The translations under genes and the position numbers were made by a program. This document shows, one piece after another, positions 1 through 11,378 of a stretch of DNA of 64,000 bases. How positions within the stretch are numbered: the first letter of the stretch is position 1; the number at the start of each line of letters is the position of its first letter. Under the pieces are notes generated by a model. It did no database searches, was not told the origin of the DNA, and saw only the letters and a program-made list of their open reading frames with translations. The stretch is from Lineus longissimus. Taxonomy: Eukaryota; Nemertea; Pilidiophora; Heteronemertea; Lineidae. The stretch covers positions 5,609,501 through 5,673,500 of the forward strand of contig NC_088325.1 of the NCBI RefSeq assembly GCF_910592395.1, in the 5' to 3' direction.

Positions 1-456
1 ATAATTATAGGATAATAACTATACAATTAACAAACACGAGTTCAGAGTTCATATTTGTTGATATACAATCACTTCTTAGTCAGTTATACTCGTCTGTCCC
101 GTCTGACAAGTATCACATCATATTATAGTCATATGGCATTCCTGCCGCGGAAAATACTTTGTTTAAAAGTACATATGCATGTAGTCTGATAGTTTGCCAC
201 AATAACGATGTCAGGGAATCCAAAAGAGTAGGTCTGACTAGGAAAAGGCCAACCTGGTTTCATCAAGTGACAAAACTTTATGTCATACCCCCAAGAGTCA
301 TTGCGTTCAAGGAGACAATATTCAATACCATCAAGAGTCATCACCTTGATCAGGTGGAGTTACCCGGCAGATGTTATTAAGATACAAAGTGTAAAATCGT
401 TACACTTTTCTCGGAGTTCGTCATCTTATACTAAAAGAGCTTTGACCGCTCCCACG

Positions 457-3400
457 ATGAAACTTCTACCACCTTTGGCATTTATGCTTATCCAGTTTCA
501 AAGTAAGTAATTTTTGCGAACGTCGATTGTTTTTCTTTTGTGTCAGTTTTGATTTATTTCGCTGGTGTCTCACAAGCATAAACTGTATTTTCAACGATTT
601 TATATGCCATCTACTCATTCTTCGAAGGATCAACTCGATATGTGACACTCTGCGCTCAGACGTAGTGATGACGTCACATCATTAGCAGCGAATTGCCATA
701 CAAATCATATCATACAAAGAGGATTTGAACTTTGAAATCAGGCAAAGCACCCCAGGACTTGCAGGGAGAGAGGATCAGTTACCAACTGTCCAACTTCCAA
801 TGTAGCTGATTGACATAGAATACCCAAGTGACCACTGGATGCAAGCAATACCCCAATAGTTTAGCTGTCAATGCCATTCGAGACGGGGAAAGTGGAGTAT
901 ACATCAAATTTCCAGATGCAACATCCACATCCATTTCAACACCAAATGACAAGCTCTGCACCAACTTCAGGGCAGGGTGTCTGCTATCCCTACAGCAGCC
1001 CAACATCTGTCCGAGTCCAAAGCTAAGTGTGACAATGTTATCACTTTAACCGTTTCCATGTCCACTGCACAAGCCCTAGTATATTAGAACTCGGACAAAT
1101 TCATCGACACGCTCAAGTTCAGCCTATCAAACCTCTAAAAGAATAGCAGAGTTGTGATACAATGGATCCCTGCACACTGTGGCATCCCATGAAATGACAG
1201 CGCTGATCTACTTGCCAAAGATGGAAGCCAACAGCATCAGGAAGAATTCTGCACCATCTACATGGAGGCAAGACACTTCTGAAACAGGCCCGCAAAAACA
1301 CCTGGCAAGAGAGAATAGGGGACCTCAGATGCAACACTCTCCTTGACATGGACAGAAAAGCTGCGACCGGGCTTGCTCAGAAAGTCATAACACCACAAAA
1401 AATAATTCACATTGAAGGGTCGTTTGATGAGTAATGTCTTGAGTCATAAGGTTGCAACTGACTTTCTTTTTAACGCGTTATTTAAGTACTTTCAGATATT
1501 CTCGGTATGACGATAACTAATGCCCTCAGTAATTTACGTCCGCGACTCGGCCAAACGATAACGCTAAATTGTAACATTGCGGGAGAACCCGCAAAAAGTG
1601 TAATGTGGTGGAAAGACAAGAACCGCAGCCCAGGAGCATTACTTCTGTCGTACAATTGTTCAGTTGTTCGAAAGGAGTACAAATCAAGATTAAGAACGAC
1701 TCGATGTGATATGAATAACTTTGATTTTCAATTAAGTAATGTTCGAACGTCGGACCGCGGAGAATGGGTGTGCGAGGCTGATGGACAAGAGGCCACAACT
1801 AAACTGAGATTGGATGTCTTAGGTAAGTCTTAAAAAACACATACACCTATGCAGAACATACGTTCTCCATTAAAAGGGTGGACTGTGTCAAGGTCTGGGA
1901 TTTCGGATTGTTTTCCCTCTCGTTTGTAACGACAAATTAGGTAGACCATTTTAATGCTGTTTGTGCATGTCTTCTCCTGTTGTTCTTCCCAACTCAGGCA
2001 TGTGAGGGACTATCACTCTATACAGTAAAACTTGCATGTACTGTAGAACCCAAAAAAATCACGTGCAGGATATTTGTGCCAGTAGGTCATACCCGCGAAA
2101 ATATTCCGCCGCGAAAATCGCTTGCTTTTCAGCAAGAAGTCAATCTCACTGTTGCCATGTTACCAGTGGCAATGTAACGAGCAATTAATGGTAGGGCCTA
2201 TGCCGATCGCAGCTTACTTGGCCATATAAAGAGGTGATTAATCAGATACTGTGTATCCCCTGTGCATTTGGCAAATATCATGTTTACACCTAACAAACAC
2301 ATATTCCACCTCGATCTTCCTCGACATTAACATTTGCCTCATTATTCTCATCTGTGTGTGTGCTCTAGGCTTAATTACTCCCTACATTAAAACCTGTTGA
2401 CAGTGGGTCTGCGTATGATACGGAGTTTTTCGCAATTCTCCCTCATTGTTCGACATCGAGATCGGGAGGTCGAAAAATGTGTTTTGAGGGATTTGCTCCC
2501 TGATATTACGGAGTTTTCGCAAATCTCCCGAAACGTCAAACGCCTATCCCATTGTACGACATAGTTTTCGGGAGGTCGAACAATTGTATAGGCGTTCGTT
2601 CACGCTGGCTTTTCGGGGGATTTGTGAAAACTCCCTATAGACAGGTACACATCAGCACCTACTAATTAATAAGAGCTCTTTGGGCGAAAGAGACTATTTT
2701 TATTTTTTGAGAAAACAATTCTTGACTCGCGAAAATATTCTGCCGCGAATACGTCCATCGCCTGCGTACACTTTCTTTTCAACAGTATGGAACTTGCATA
2801 AAACGGGCCCTTGCATACACGAACAGGTCTTCCAAGTCACTAGTTTCAAGTATTACATATTTCGTATCAAACATAACACATGTTGGTCCAGTCGAGTCTG
2901 ATCCCCTTTATGCCAGGTTAATTTCAATGATGATGGTCAATGTAAGTCATTTTCGATATCGAACGATTCAGGAGAACATTAAGCTCAGGCCTATACTTTC
3001 ATGACTATAGGGGATTCCCGAAATGACTGAAACTGTGACACTGTTGGCTGTGGTTATTGATACCGGCCTCTCTCCCGCCATCTACACCCGGTATTAGGGA
3101 GTGAAGCACCCAAGATGCCAACTTAAACGCCTATCCCATTGTTCTAGCTCTTGATCACCATGGGGAACAATCATGGGACAGGCGTTCGTGTTGGCGTTTC
3201 GGGGGATTTGCGAAAATCACAAATGTTGGCTTACTTAAAGCTTATTACCCCTTCAAGCTGCTGACTACTCTCTCTCTCTCTCTTTTTTTCAGTTCCACCC
3301 CTCACACCAACAGTCACACATCCATCGCAGGTCAATGTGGGAGACACTGCAAACCTCACCTGCAATGCAGAAAATTTCCACGTGACGAAACCAGTCTCTT

Positions 3401-6400
3401 ATACGTGGACTAAGAATGGCGAAACTCTATTACCAGGGACCTTTGCTAATGATGCTCTTCTAATTACACCCGTCAACCTGGAGCATGCTGGAAAATATGT
3501 ATGTGTCGCAGAAAATGAAGCTGGATCTAAGTCAAGCGCTGAACTTGATTTTGCTGTAATAAGTAAGTATTGTTTGTTTGTCTATGTTTGGTAAGTTTTC
3601 GGTAAACTTGATAATATTGAGACTTTAGCGCTACATCCAGCTGATTTCAATCAGTTGCCCATGCCACTTCACATTACTCCCCCCAGCAAGACGAATTAAC
3701 GGCCCGATGAACAGTTTGTATAGACGCCAGAATTGGCACAACCATCTCATAACTTAGGTTGCAACCGTTGCTTTATTTAAGGTCCACCCTCTGCCCCCAG
3801 CAAACTCAAAGTAGTGAACACAACTGCCGTAGCAGTAACTCTCGAGTGGATCTCAGAATTCGATGGTGGATCGAAGCAGAGGTTTTACGTCCAATACAAG
3901 CAGTCTGCCGGCAACTGGGATGTTGCCGCGGAGGTTCCTCAAGGAGGAATAACTGATCCAGGTCTCAAGAAAGCCGTGTATCATAGGATTGTGGGTCTTG
4001 AGTCGAATGTCGGGTATATGTTTAGGGTGCGCGGCAAGCATTCTTTCCCAGGAACTCACATGAGTAACTTCAGCAACATAACATCTGGGAAAACACCAGG
4101 TTTGTGGGTTTTTTTTCTCCAAAAGACACGCCCATTCGCAATTCAGTTCATCACTGAACTCCAGTTAACGACCTCTTGCGAAAACCATTAAATGCATATC
4201 ATCGGTTCCTATGAATCATTACTCTTAGCAACGCATTATTAGGCTTGAACCGGTATTACAATTTTGTGCGTTTGTGCGAAGGCACAGAAGGCTCATTCCA
4301 AATGCGAAATTCCAAATCCCAAATTCGAAATCTGATCTGACCAATCCGATGAGGTTTTGCTTTCGACCAATATGCTATCTGATTGGTCAAAATCAAAACC
4401 TCATCCGATTGGTCAGATCAGATTTCGAATTTGGAATTTCGCATTTTGCATTTCGAATTCCGCATTTGGAATTTGGAATTTCAAATTTGCATCTTGGCCA
4501 TTTGTTTGGTAAGACCTGAATTAGGAATTTGGAATTTAGAATTCCGCATTTCGGAATGAGCCTTCTGGGCTTTCGTGCGTTTCCGTGTTGCCCAATATTG
4601 TTTGTTTTCTGGTTTTCCTTCTTGGCAGGGCTTAGTTTCTCTATCTGTTTAGAGAATTCGAAGCTACAATGAACTGTGGAGAACAACCGCATACAGGTGT
4701 TACACTGACTAGACGCCAACAACGGCTAGCGCACACAATATCATTTCTCCATGTAACAAGTATGTCCTATAAATAAACATGTTCTTCAACTCTTATCATC
4801 GCATAATCATTGTTTAAACCATTTTTCTTCAAAGCTGTCCTTTATCTATTTTGTAGAGAAACCCCAAACGACCCTCATAGGTGTGAACCGGATAGAAAAC
4901 ATAGTTACGGTGCGCTGGAAACAAGTGACTGGAAAATATACAGCAATTAAGATCGTGTACTGCCAGGAAGGTACTGAAGACTGCAGGAATTCCACCGTGC
5001 CTAACCCAAATGATAACACTACAGCCTTTCTCGTTGATGCCGACAAGACATATTATTATTTTGTGGTGGTTGAAGATGGTGGGGATGTTGTATACAGGAG
5101 CACGGTTTTTGTTGATTTTCACACAAACACGTCAGGTGAGTCGGGTTTGGCTTAAGTTGTGGATACTTGTATCGACATTCTTCGAAAAACTCGTTGAGAC
5201 CCAGTGTCATGTAACAAATCCCTCTTATATAGCTACATACTTTTATTTGTATGTACTATTATATTACCATATGGAATTTCGACAGAATAAAGAACCGTCG
5301 GATTAAATTGTTATTTGGCCTTGTCTGTTTGATAACAGTTTGGCCTCGCCAGTTTGATAATTTTGGAAGCATGACAGCGTTGAGCGAAAACTAGTTTTGT
5401 TTGGCCATTCGCTCACTGTTGATCATGCATTCGGCACTAAAATTGATGCAGCTGCTGGTTGCGAAAGAACACCAAACAGACCACTTGGATTCGCAGTGAC
5501 TGAGGCAGTGATCGATGCAGTTTTTCACCAACCAGACAGTTGACCCCAATTGGTCTGTGTTCAGAAGTTGGTCATCTATATTTTTTATCACTAACATATT
5601 ACATGTAAATGTTTGTCTTCGTCACATTCCCGACTGTGGTGTTGCATAGCAAAGCTTTCCGATATCATAAATTAGAAAACATGTATAAAGTGCAACAGAT
5701 CAGGTATCAGTCTGACCTCAATAGCTCATAAGATTAGCAAGGCAACTGGGAAACCAAGTCATCTACAAATGTATTCATTTTTACTGTATAAGCTCTCCTC
5801 ACCAGTCTGATGAAGATTTAATTAATCAAAATGCTGTTATTGTTTTTTAACAGTTTTTCCTCTTGCTGGTGGTTTGGTAGGAGGAGCAGTCATTGTAGCT
5901 ATCGCAGGCGTCATTTTGGCAGTTGTTCTGTGGTATTAAGATAATAAGTACAGTCTGATACATTGTTACCAATATTTACATCTACAGGTTTCTTGACGCT
6001 CGCATACCTTACGATATCTAATTAAAAACACCAGAAAATATCAACACATGAAGCTAGCCCATGAAATATTAGACAACTTATATTTACGGTCAACTTGGGT
6101 GTGAGATATGTTGTTTTTTCCCTACAAAATTGCTTCCAGCAGGACCGTGACTTCTCCAAAGATGGAAATCGAAAATAATAAAATCGCTATCAACAGTACA
6201 CTAGAATGTTATCTAACCATAGGCCGACCAGAAATTTAAAAAGGAAGCATGTCCAAAACCGCATTGCACACTAGCAAATCCTTATTTCATGCAAGCTACC
6301 AATAAACTAGAGTAACAACGAAATATATACTCACATTTATATTGAATGAACTTGTAACGCATAATGCCGTGCCCCCAAATTGCTCCAGCCACGGCACCAT

Positions 6401-7297
6401 AAACGCATCACCATGGTAAATCATGTGCCGATTTAAATGTTCGAATTGGGTTACGTCATAAGGACGGGATGTTAATTCCATTCCAAATGCTTAACAGAGC
6501 TAAATCACGTCATGTAGTCCAGATGTATCAGGTTACTCGAACTTCCACGTACATTGATTGTGTTAAGCATATTCGCCAGGTCTCATTAAGCTTTTATACT
6601 TCCGTATGAAACGTTCACTGGCGCGATGGGGGAGAAAGCAGAGTCATCGACCTGCAAATGGCATCGCAGATAAAGATGATACTGGAATCAGGGAGAACCA
6701 GCTATCTACAAATGACACCGCGATTACGACGATACAAGGATTGTATTTAGAACAGACGGAAATAGCTCTGTACAGACAGACACGAACATTGGGACTGAAT
6801 ACGAAAATCATCCATTTCACCCTAAACGTCCGCCCGACCAGAATGCTGCATTGCCTATGGTTATGGAGCCCGACGACCAAGAAAATGATGTAGACGTCGA
6901 CGCATATGACTACGTAGATAGTCCTACGGCAAGGCAGCGAAGAGCTTCGGGCGAAAACCCAGCTCCTGAACCTGATGATCATCAAATGGAGTACGCAACC
7001 CCGTATGAGCAGTTCGGGCAGGATGTCTCAAGCAAGAACAAAATGGGTCAGGAGAGACAAGAGCCTGAAGACACGGACAGAAACTTATCAATCCCCAAAC
7101 AAGGACAACCTGGCCAGAGCACAGCCGGAAGCAGATCAAGCCAATCCGATGGGGACAATAAGCGACCTAAAAGTTTCTCGAATAACGATATTGTTCACAG
7201 CCAAGAGTCAACATACGCCAATTTAGGTCGAGTAGAGCCTGTTCACCATGGAGAGTATCTGGACCTCAGACATGTCAGACAGTCATGTATGGAATAA
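457..7297 (+). CDS. Ig-Ig-FN3-FN3 single-pass membrane receptor
   Basis: Likely a cell-surface recognition or adhesion receptor; no ligand can be inferred. Exons placed at 457-502 (signal peptide starting MKLLPPLAFMLIQFQ), 1496-1822 (Ig 1: Cys in LNCNIAG, Trp in VMWWKD, Cys in GEWVCEADG), 3293-3562 (Ig 2, I-set type: NLTCNAE, SYTWTKNG, AGKYVCVAENEAG), 3782-4099 (FN3 1: VTLEWISEF, YRIVGL-type core, YMFRVRGKHS), 4857-5135 (FN3 2: VTVRWKQVTG, TYYYFVVVEDGG) and 5854-5932/5939 (membrane helix rich in Gly, Val and Ile). The first five introns are all phase 1 with GTAAGT-like donors and pyrimidine-tract acceptors, and every junction keeps frame, the usual pattern for shuffled extracellular domains. 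Reading through to TAA at 5937 gives a 441-aa protein with almost no tail; splicing at GTATTA (5933) instead would join a tail exon ending at 7297. Ig-FN3 order resembles many adhesion families, so I give no symbol. Confidence 0.85.
770..1400 (+). pseudogene. Decayed RNase H domain of a non-LTR retrotransposon
   Basis: Three stretches in changing frames spell an RNase H domain as found at the end of some LINE reverse transcriptases: GESGVYIKFPDATS with CTNF around 885-975, SMSTAQALV with NSDKFIDTL around 1055-1110, and VVIQWIPAHCGIP with ADLLAKDGS around 1145-1235. The order matches the family. Stop codons (for example after IP near 1190) and frame changes break it, so it is a fossil inside intron 1 of the Ig-FN3 gene, on the same strand. 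Confidence 0.6.
2503..2637. repeat. Palindromic MITE, copy 1
   Basis: Arms read GGAGTTTTCGCAAATCTCCC ... AACGCCTATCCCATTGT and return as the reverse complement (ATAGGCGTTCG ... GATTTGTGAAAACTCCCTA). A related partial unit precedes it at about 2418-2500. It is non-coding and lies in intron 2 of the receptor gene. Confidence 0.65.
3120..3222. repeat. Palindromic MITE, copy 2
   Basis: Same family as 2503-2637: AACGCCTATCCCATTGTTC on one arm, GGGACAGGCGTTCGTG and GGGGGATTTGCGAAAATC on the other. It ends about 70 bases before the exon encoding Ig 2. Confidence 0.55.
4266..4579. repeat. Fold-back element with nested palindromes
   Basis: Outer arms share CAGAAGGCTCATTCC (forward near 4286, reverse complement near 4556). 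An inner, almost perfect arm pair of about 38 bases, beginning AAATTCGAAATCTGATCTGA, sits at 4321-4358 and 4395-4433 around a 36-base loop. The rest is built of AAATTCCAAAT-like units. It lies in the intron between the two FN3 exons. Confidence 0.7.
6716..7297 (+). CDS. Candidate cytoplasmic tail exon with ITIM-like and YxN motifs
   Basis: One open frame runs from 6716 to TAA at 7295-7297, Asp/Glu/Gln/Ser-rich and without hydrophobic segments, as expected for an intracellular tail. It holds several tyrosine motifs: TEYENH (Tyr codon 6800), DAYDYVDS (6905), EYATPYEQF (6989), STYANL (7213; fits the ITIM consensus S/I/V/LxYxxI/V/L) and EYLDL (7256). The YENH and YANL tyrosines also fit the pYxN pattern bound by GRB2-type SH2 domains. 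The 5' edge is unresolved: the previous exon ends in phase 2, and the only in-frame acceptor I can find after the last upstream stop (AG at 6737-6738) has a poor pyrimidine tract. A second frame (6606 to about 6740) encodes a basic stretch starting RSLARWGRKQSHRP that would suit a juxtamembrane region, so a missing exon or a frame break is possible. Confidence 0.6.
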   Translation, partial: HRDYDDTRIVFRTDGNSSVQTDTNIGTEYENHPFHPKRPPDQNAALPMVMEPDDQENDVDVDAYDYVDSPTARQRRASGENPAPEPDDHQMEYATPYEQFGQDVSSKNKMGQERQEPEDTDRNLSIPKQGQPGQSTAGSRSSQSDGDNKRPKSFSNNDIVHSQESTYANLGRVEPVHHGEYLDLRHVRQSCME

Positions 7298-7369
7298 TAG
7301 GGTATCGGCATCTCAATTATAAGCGGCGCTGAATTTTGATAGGGTATGCAGCGAACGGTCACGCACCTT

Positions 7370-7375
7370 AATAAA
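7370..7375 (+). promoter_or_regulatory. Polyadenylation signal AATAAA for the Ig-FN3 gene
   Basis: AATAAA lies 73 bases after the stop codon at 7297 and is followed by a T-rich stretch. It is the first canonical hexamer downstream and a plausible 3' end. Confidence 0.45.
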
Positions 7376-8960
7376 AGTTTTGTCGATGTTGTACTTGAAA
7401 ATACATGATTGTAGTACCTTTGGAAAAACATAATTTCACTATTTTGTATTATTTGGGGAGGAATCAACATCCAAAAATGAAGTGCAGTGATGAAAATAAA
7501 TGAAAAAAAGCGCCGCCTATGTTCAGATCACCTTAGCCTAAGAAATTGATAATCTTACTGTCGGTACTAATTGTCTCACCATAACCGCGAGGGTGAGCTA
7601 AATGTTTATCTCCATCCGAGCAGCTCCCCACCAATTTCTATTCCAAAAACATTTCAAATGAAATAACCTATCAGTGGTTTATGCTTTTTGATTGCTTCTA
7701 TATTTGTGACCTGCCATGACGAAACAAGTCGACCAGTGCCAAGTGCTACCATGCCCCAGTGACATTCAGCGCTACCTATAGCGACGGGCGCAGTTTTGCT
7801 GACAACCTATTGAGACCGATCTGAAAACTTTTAAAGGGACCATTGCATGTATATCGTGGTTTTGTCCATGCTTATGGTTGTTGTAATTAACGACACCGAT
7901 GAACAGGTAGGAGGCACCCGTGTATAGCATGATGCATTGTATTGTTATTAACGTAATCTACATTGTAGGAGGCGGGTAGGCATGGTGGCAGTCATACGTC
8001 ACGCCGGTATTTGTAGATACGAGACTTCGTCACGTCCGCAGATTTCCTCTGAACATTTCTGCACATCGCATTGTTGATGTTTTGACTGTTTTGAACGTCT
8101 TTACGACGGCAAATACAAAATCTCCCTACAGGCACCATCATTATAGTAGGTTCTAATCATAAGACCCCCTTTAGGAGGGGCTCTTAAGATACACGTATTG
8201 CGGGAGTATATAATGTAAATGAAGTGAAATAAAGAGAGTAAATATTGTATATCCAACAAACAATTTTTTTTGGTTTTTCAAAATGGCGCTGAATAAATAA
8301 ATCAGACCAGTTGTAGCGCTGAATTATAAATCAGAAGGTTGTAACAGGTTACGAGAACATCTAATTTAAATCTTCATGGGAATTCGCTACATATGCCTAA
8401 GAAATTGGCCAATTATATTAATATTTTTATTAGAGAAATATCCGTCATAAATAATGACAGAAAAGGTGGTTTTATATCAATTTTGTGTCGACATGGTCGA
8501 GGTCACGTGACATAAACAAAACAATCGCACACACCCGTCCAAAAAGGCACTTAAAGAAAAACAAATACGTTTTCCCTGCTTAAAACCACACTGACGACTA
8601 AGTTATATTGGTCTACTGCCCAAATCTGAAGTATCAAATTGAATCACAAACTAGAACTAGCTCTATTCAGCTATAGTTGCGTGAAAAATTCGGGTGAGCG
8701 GCGTACATTCTGCACCCTAGCGGCCAATAATTAAACTACTTTCAGCCGGCTGCTCCGGTCTCGTTAGGGAGTTTTTCCCAAATGTACGCGATGATGACGT
8801 GCCCCATTAACAGGACGTAACATCTATTTTAAAATGCGTTTCCAAAGTGAATGCATGAGGACAATCCATTTAAGTGTCGTATATCACTGGAAACGCCCGA
8901 TTCCCGTGAATAAGGACAATCACAATGTATTACATTACCAAAACAAAAATGTGTCGGAAG
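7376..8960. other. Spacer without recognised genes
   Basis: AT-rich, no coding signal on either strand. A short hairpin, GACCCCCTTTAGGAGGGGCTC, occurs at about 8163-8184, and the segment at 7555-7630 (TTGTCTCACCATAACCGCGAGG) is related to the repeat at 39614-39770. Confidence 0.5.
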
Positions 8961-8984
8961 GAACTATATGGATGGTCCCATCGC

Positions 8985-9215
8985 ACCCCCCCCCCCCTCC
9001 AGCAGTATGACACAGAAGGGCTAGTTGACTGTCCACCGGGGGGGGGGGGGGGGGGGTTGGGGGGAGCTTCCCCCCAACGCACTGGTAAAAACCTATGTCG
9101 ACGGAGGGGGGTTTGGGGGGTGTCCCCCCATTGTAACAGCTGTAGTTGTTAGAGCTTGCACTTAACATATGCTCGTAGGGGGGTTCGGGGGAGCTCCCCC
9201 GACCTAAAGGGGGGC
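8985..9215. repeat. G-rich/C-rich palindromic repeat cluster
   Basis: Three imperfect copies of a unit G(5+)TTnG(5+) followed by C(5+) lie near 9038-9075, 9105-9131 and 9178-9201, each able to form a hairpin and a G-quadruplex-type fold, plus a C tract near 8989-8997. Between the units are 30-50 bases of ordinary sequence. Confidence 0.6.
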
Positions 9216-9571
9216 TCACTAAGTCCTTGACTTTACATATTAGCCATTAAACCACCCATGAAACTACCCAAATTTTACAATAATATACTTGTTTTATTGT
9301 ACTATATCAAATGTAAATAAAATGATTAATTCTAAGCTTTAAAAGGTAGCCGAGCCAATGCCTTCGCCGAAATTCGCTAAAATTGTTCAAAATATGTGAG
9401 CCGCATTTTGTGGATTACAAGTTTTTGCAACTGTTTCAAGTCGAAGCAGTAGATTGGTTTCGGTCTTTACCGCTACACTCCTGCTGGCGCTCCCGTCCCG
9501 CTATTTGTATCATGTAACAATATTGTATAATCTCCTCATACTATGTATATAGTCTTGGAGAATAAAGTTGA

Positions 9572-9572
<1 letters not shown>

Positions 9573-9621
<49 letters not shown>

Positions 9622-9629
9622 CGTCGTCG

Positions 9630-9682
<53 letters not shown>

Positions 9683-9684
9683 GG

Positions 9685-9739
<55 letters not shown>
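9573..9739. repeat. TTG trinucleotide microsatellite, about 167 bp
   Basis: An almost uninterrupted TTG/GTT array with one internal CGTCGTCG interruption and one TTGGTG variant. AATAAAG directly precedes it. Open frames across it are Leu or Cys homopolymers and not genes. Confidence 0.95.
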
Positions 9740-9744
9740 ATCTC

Positions 9745-10570
9745 ACACGTCTTATCTCATACATCTTCGTTGTAAATTGTGAATGTTTGATATAATACAA
9801 TATGTATACAGGAGAATCTTGCAGGAGAACGGCGAATGTGGAAAGGGTAATTACCAGGGTAGGCATCCTCATCAAACCTTGCGTGAGGATCGGGTAACAA
9901 TCTACTGTAACCGAGGCTAAGACTTCGAGCTACCTGTGTGTATATCTCAGCGAGCCAGTTTCGAGGCCTAGATAACCACCACCTTGGGATTTACATTTAT
10001 TTAGTTCGCTCTTTAACCAAACCACGGCTCCTCTTTTTTAATAGTTTTTTTTCGTATTGGGCTAAAGCAGCTTATTAGAAGTGAGCTATGACGCAAATTT
10101 GCAAAACTTCAAAGAAAAGGTGATTTACATCCCTGTAAATACCTGGATGGTTTTCGTGTACATTGCTCAAGTCACAAACAATGTAATCGTATTCAAAATC
10201 CGGAGCGGTGGCATCCGAATTCAAATACGATTTCATTACTTCCGCTCTGCCAAGGTCCGGAGAGTATTTTCTTATATTCATGTAGATACAGATCGTGTTT
10301 ATTGATTTGAAGATTGTTTTTTTATTTAATTTCGAAAACATCAGTATCAAAGAAGAGTCGATGTCAGAGAGTCGGAAGCTTTAATGATAACCTCTCTTGA
10401 CTAATAACAGGAACAAAGGAATTAAATTTCATAAGGCAAGATATTGTTTATTACAATACCTCATCAGACGAGTACAAAAGTTCATGAATTCTTCCATTCG
10501 GAAGCAGTAGTTATTCGGGCGAACATGCCAAAGCCTTGTCCAGTCAGTAAACAACCAAATGTTCCTTCTA
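9745..10570. other. Spacer without recognised genes
   Basis: I see no domain, conserved motif or clear repeat in this stretch on either strand. Confidence 0.4.
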
Positions 10571-10576
10571 AGCGGA

Positions 10577-11378
10577 TTAGCAAACATCGCTGTTGTCACA
10601 GCGTCCTGTTTGGCTGTCCCACGCGCGTCCGGCTGAGCAATAATACGGGTATAGAAGTGCATTAGAGCATATGACGAAACCACAGGGGTTTGAAGGATCA
10701 GAATATTTGCTATAATGGTTTATCTTTGCAATAGTCTGGACCGTCTGGAAAGTAAAATCCTTACAACATTTACACCAAATATGTTTTATTGCCAGCACGT
10801 TGAACTTTAAAGAATTCAGGCCTAGCCACCGATGTATACAATGTATTTCATTAAGCAAAGCATATACTCGCACTAAGCCGAAATTCCTATTTTTGTTTGA
10901 CTGTGCTATCAAAGGACAAATCAGGCAAATCTTGACACCGACCACAATAAACGATTTTTTTTCTAATGAAAGCAAAACCAATCCATATGATTAGCGTAAT
11001 CAAGACCATGAGACCATCAGCAGATTTCGACCTTCAGGGAATGTCGGACTTTTGTCTGATAAAAAGTAGGGGAGAAGTCGGAAAAAGACTCCTACTCATT
11101 TAACATGCCCAATAGTGAGGTGCTGCCCATGTCTTACCTATTTTGTTATAGACGTGGAAGTTGCTCTCGTCGGTGAGGGTCAAGTCTGGGCACTCGCCGT
11201 GCTTTAACCAACAGTAACTGTCGGCACCTTGGCAGACAAACAGGAACGTCTTACAGCTGGGCAAGTCAGAACGAGCCTTTGTGCATGCATCCAAATGTTG
11301 CACTTTTGATTTGCGACCCTATGTCGTGTTCGGGACAATCTCCGATACGGTGTGTATAGCATTCAATATTTTCGAAAT
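10577..11378 (-). CDS. PAN/Apple-like plus chitin-binding CBM14 protein, 3' exons, frame-broken
   Basis: Two exons are visible. Exon 11378-11138 (acceptor CTTTTTCAG, donor GTAAGA) encodes a Cys-rich PAN-type domain: NIECYTHRIGDCPEHDIG, then DACTKARSDLPSCKTFLFVC, YCWLKHGEC and LTLTDESNFHVYNKI. Exon 10744-10577 encodes a C-terminal CBM14 (peritrophin-A) domain: DYCKDKPL, SDPSNPCGFVIC, YPYYCSAGRAWD and GRCDNSDVC then TAA, giving the six-cysteine spacing of the family. Both introns are phase 1 and the junction gives Asp, so the exons belong together. Each exon has a one-base frame break: at the run 11304-11307 and near 10709-10714. Known CBM14 domains bind chitin in secreted proteins. Upstream exons, including any signal peptide, were not found. 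Either a young pseudogene with introns or assembly errors. Confidence 0.6.

Noticed and set aside
9543-9795. Poly-Leu and poly-Cys open frames
   Set aside because: They are translations of the TTG microsatellite in different frames.
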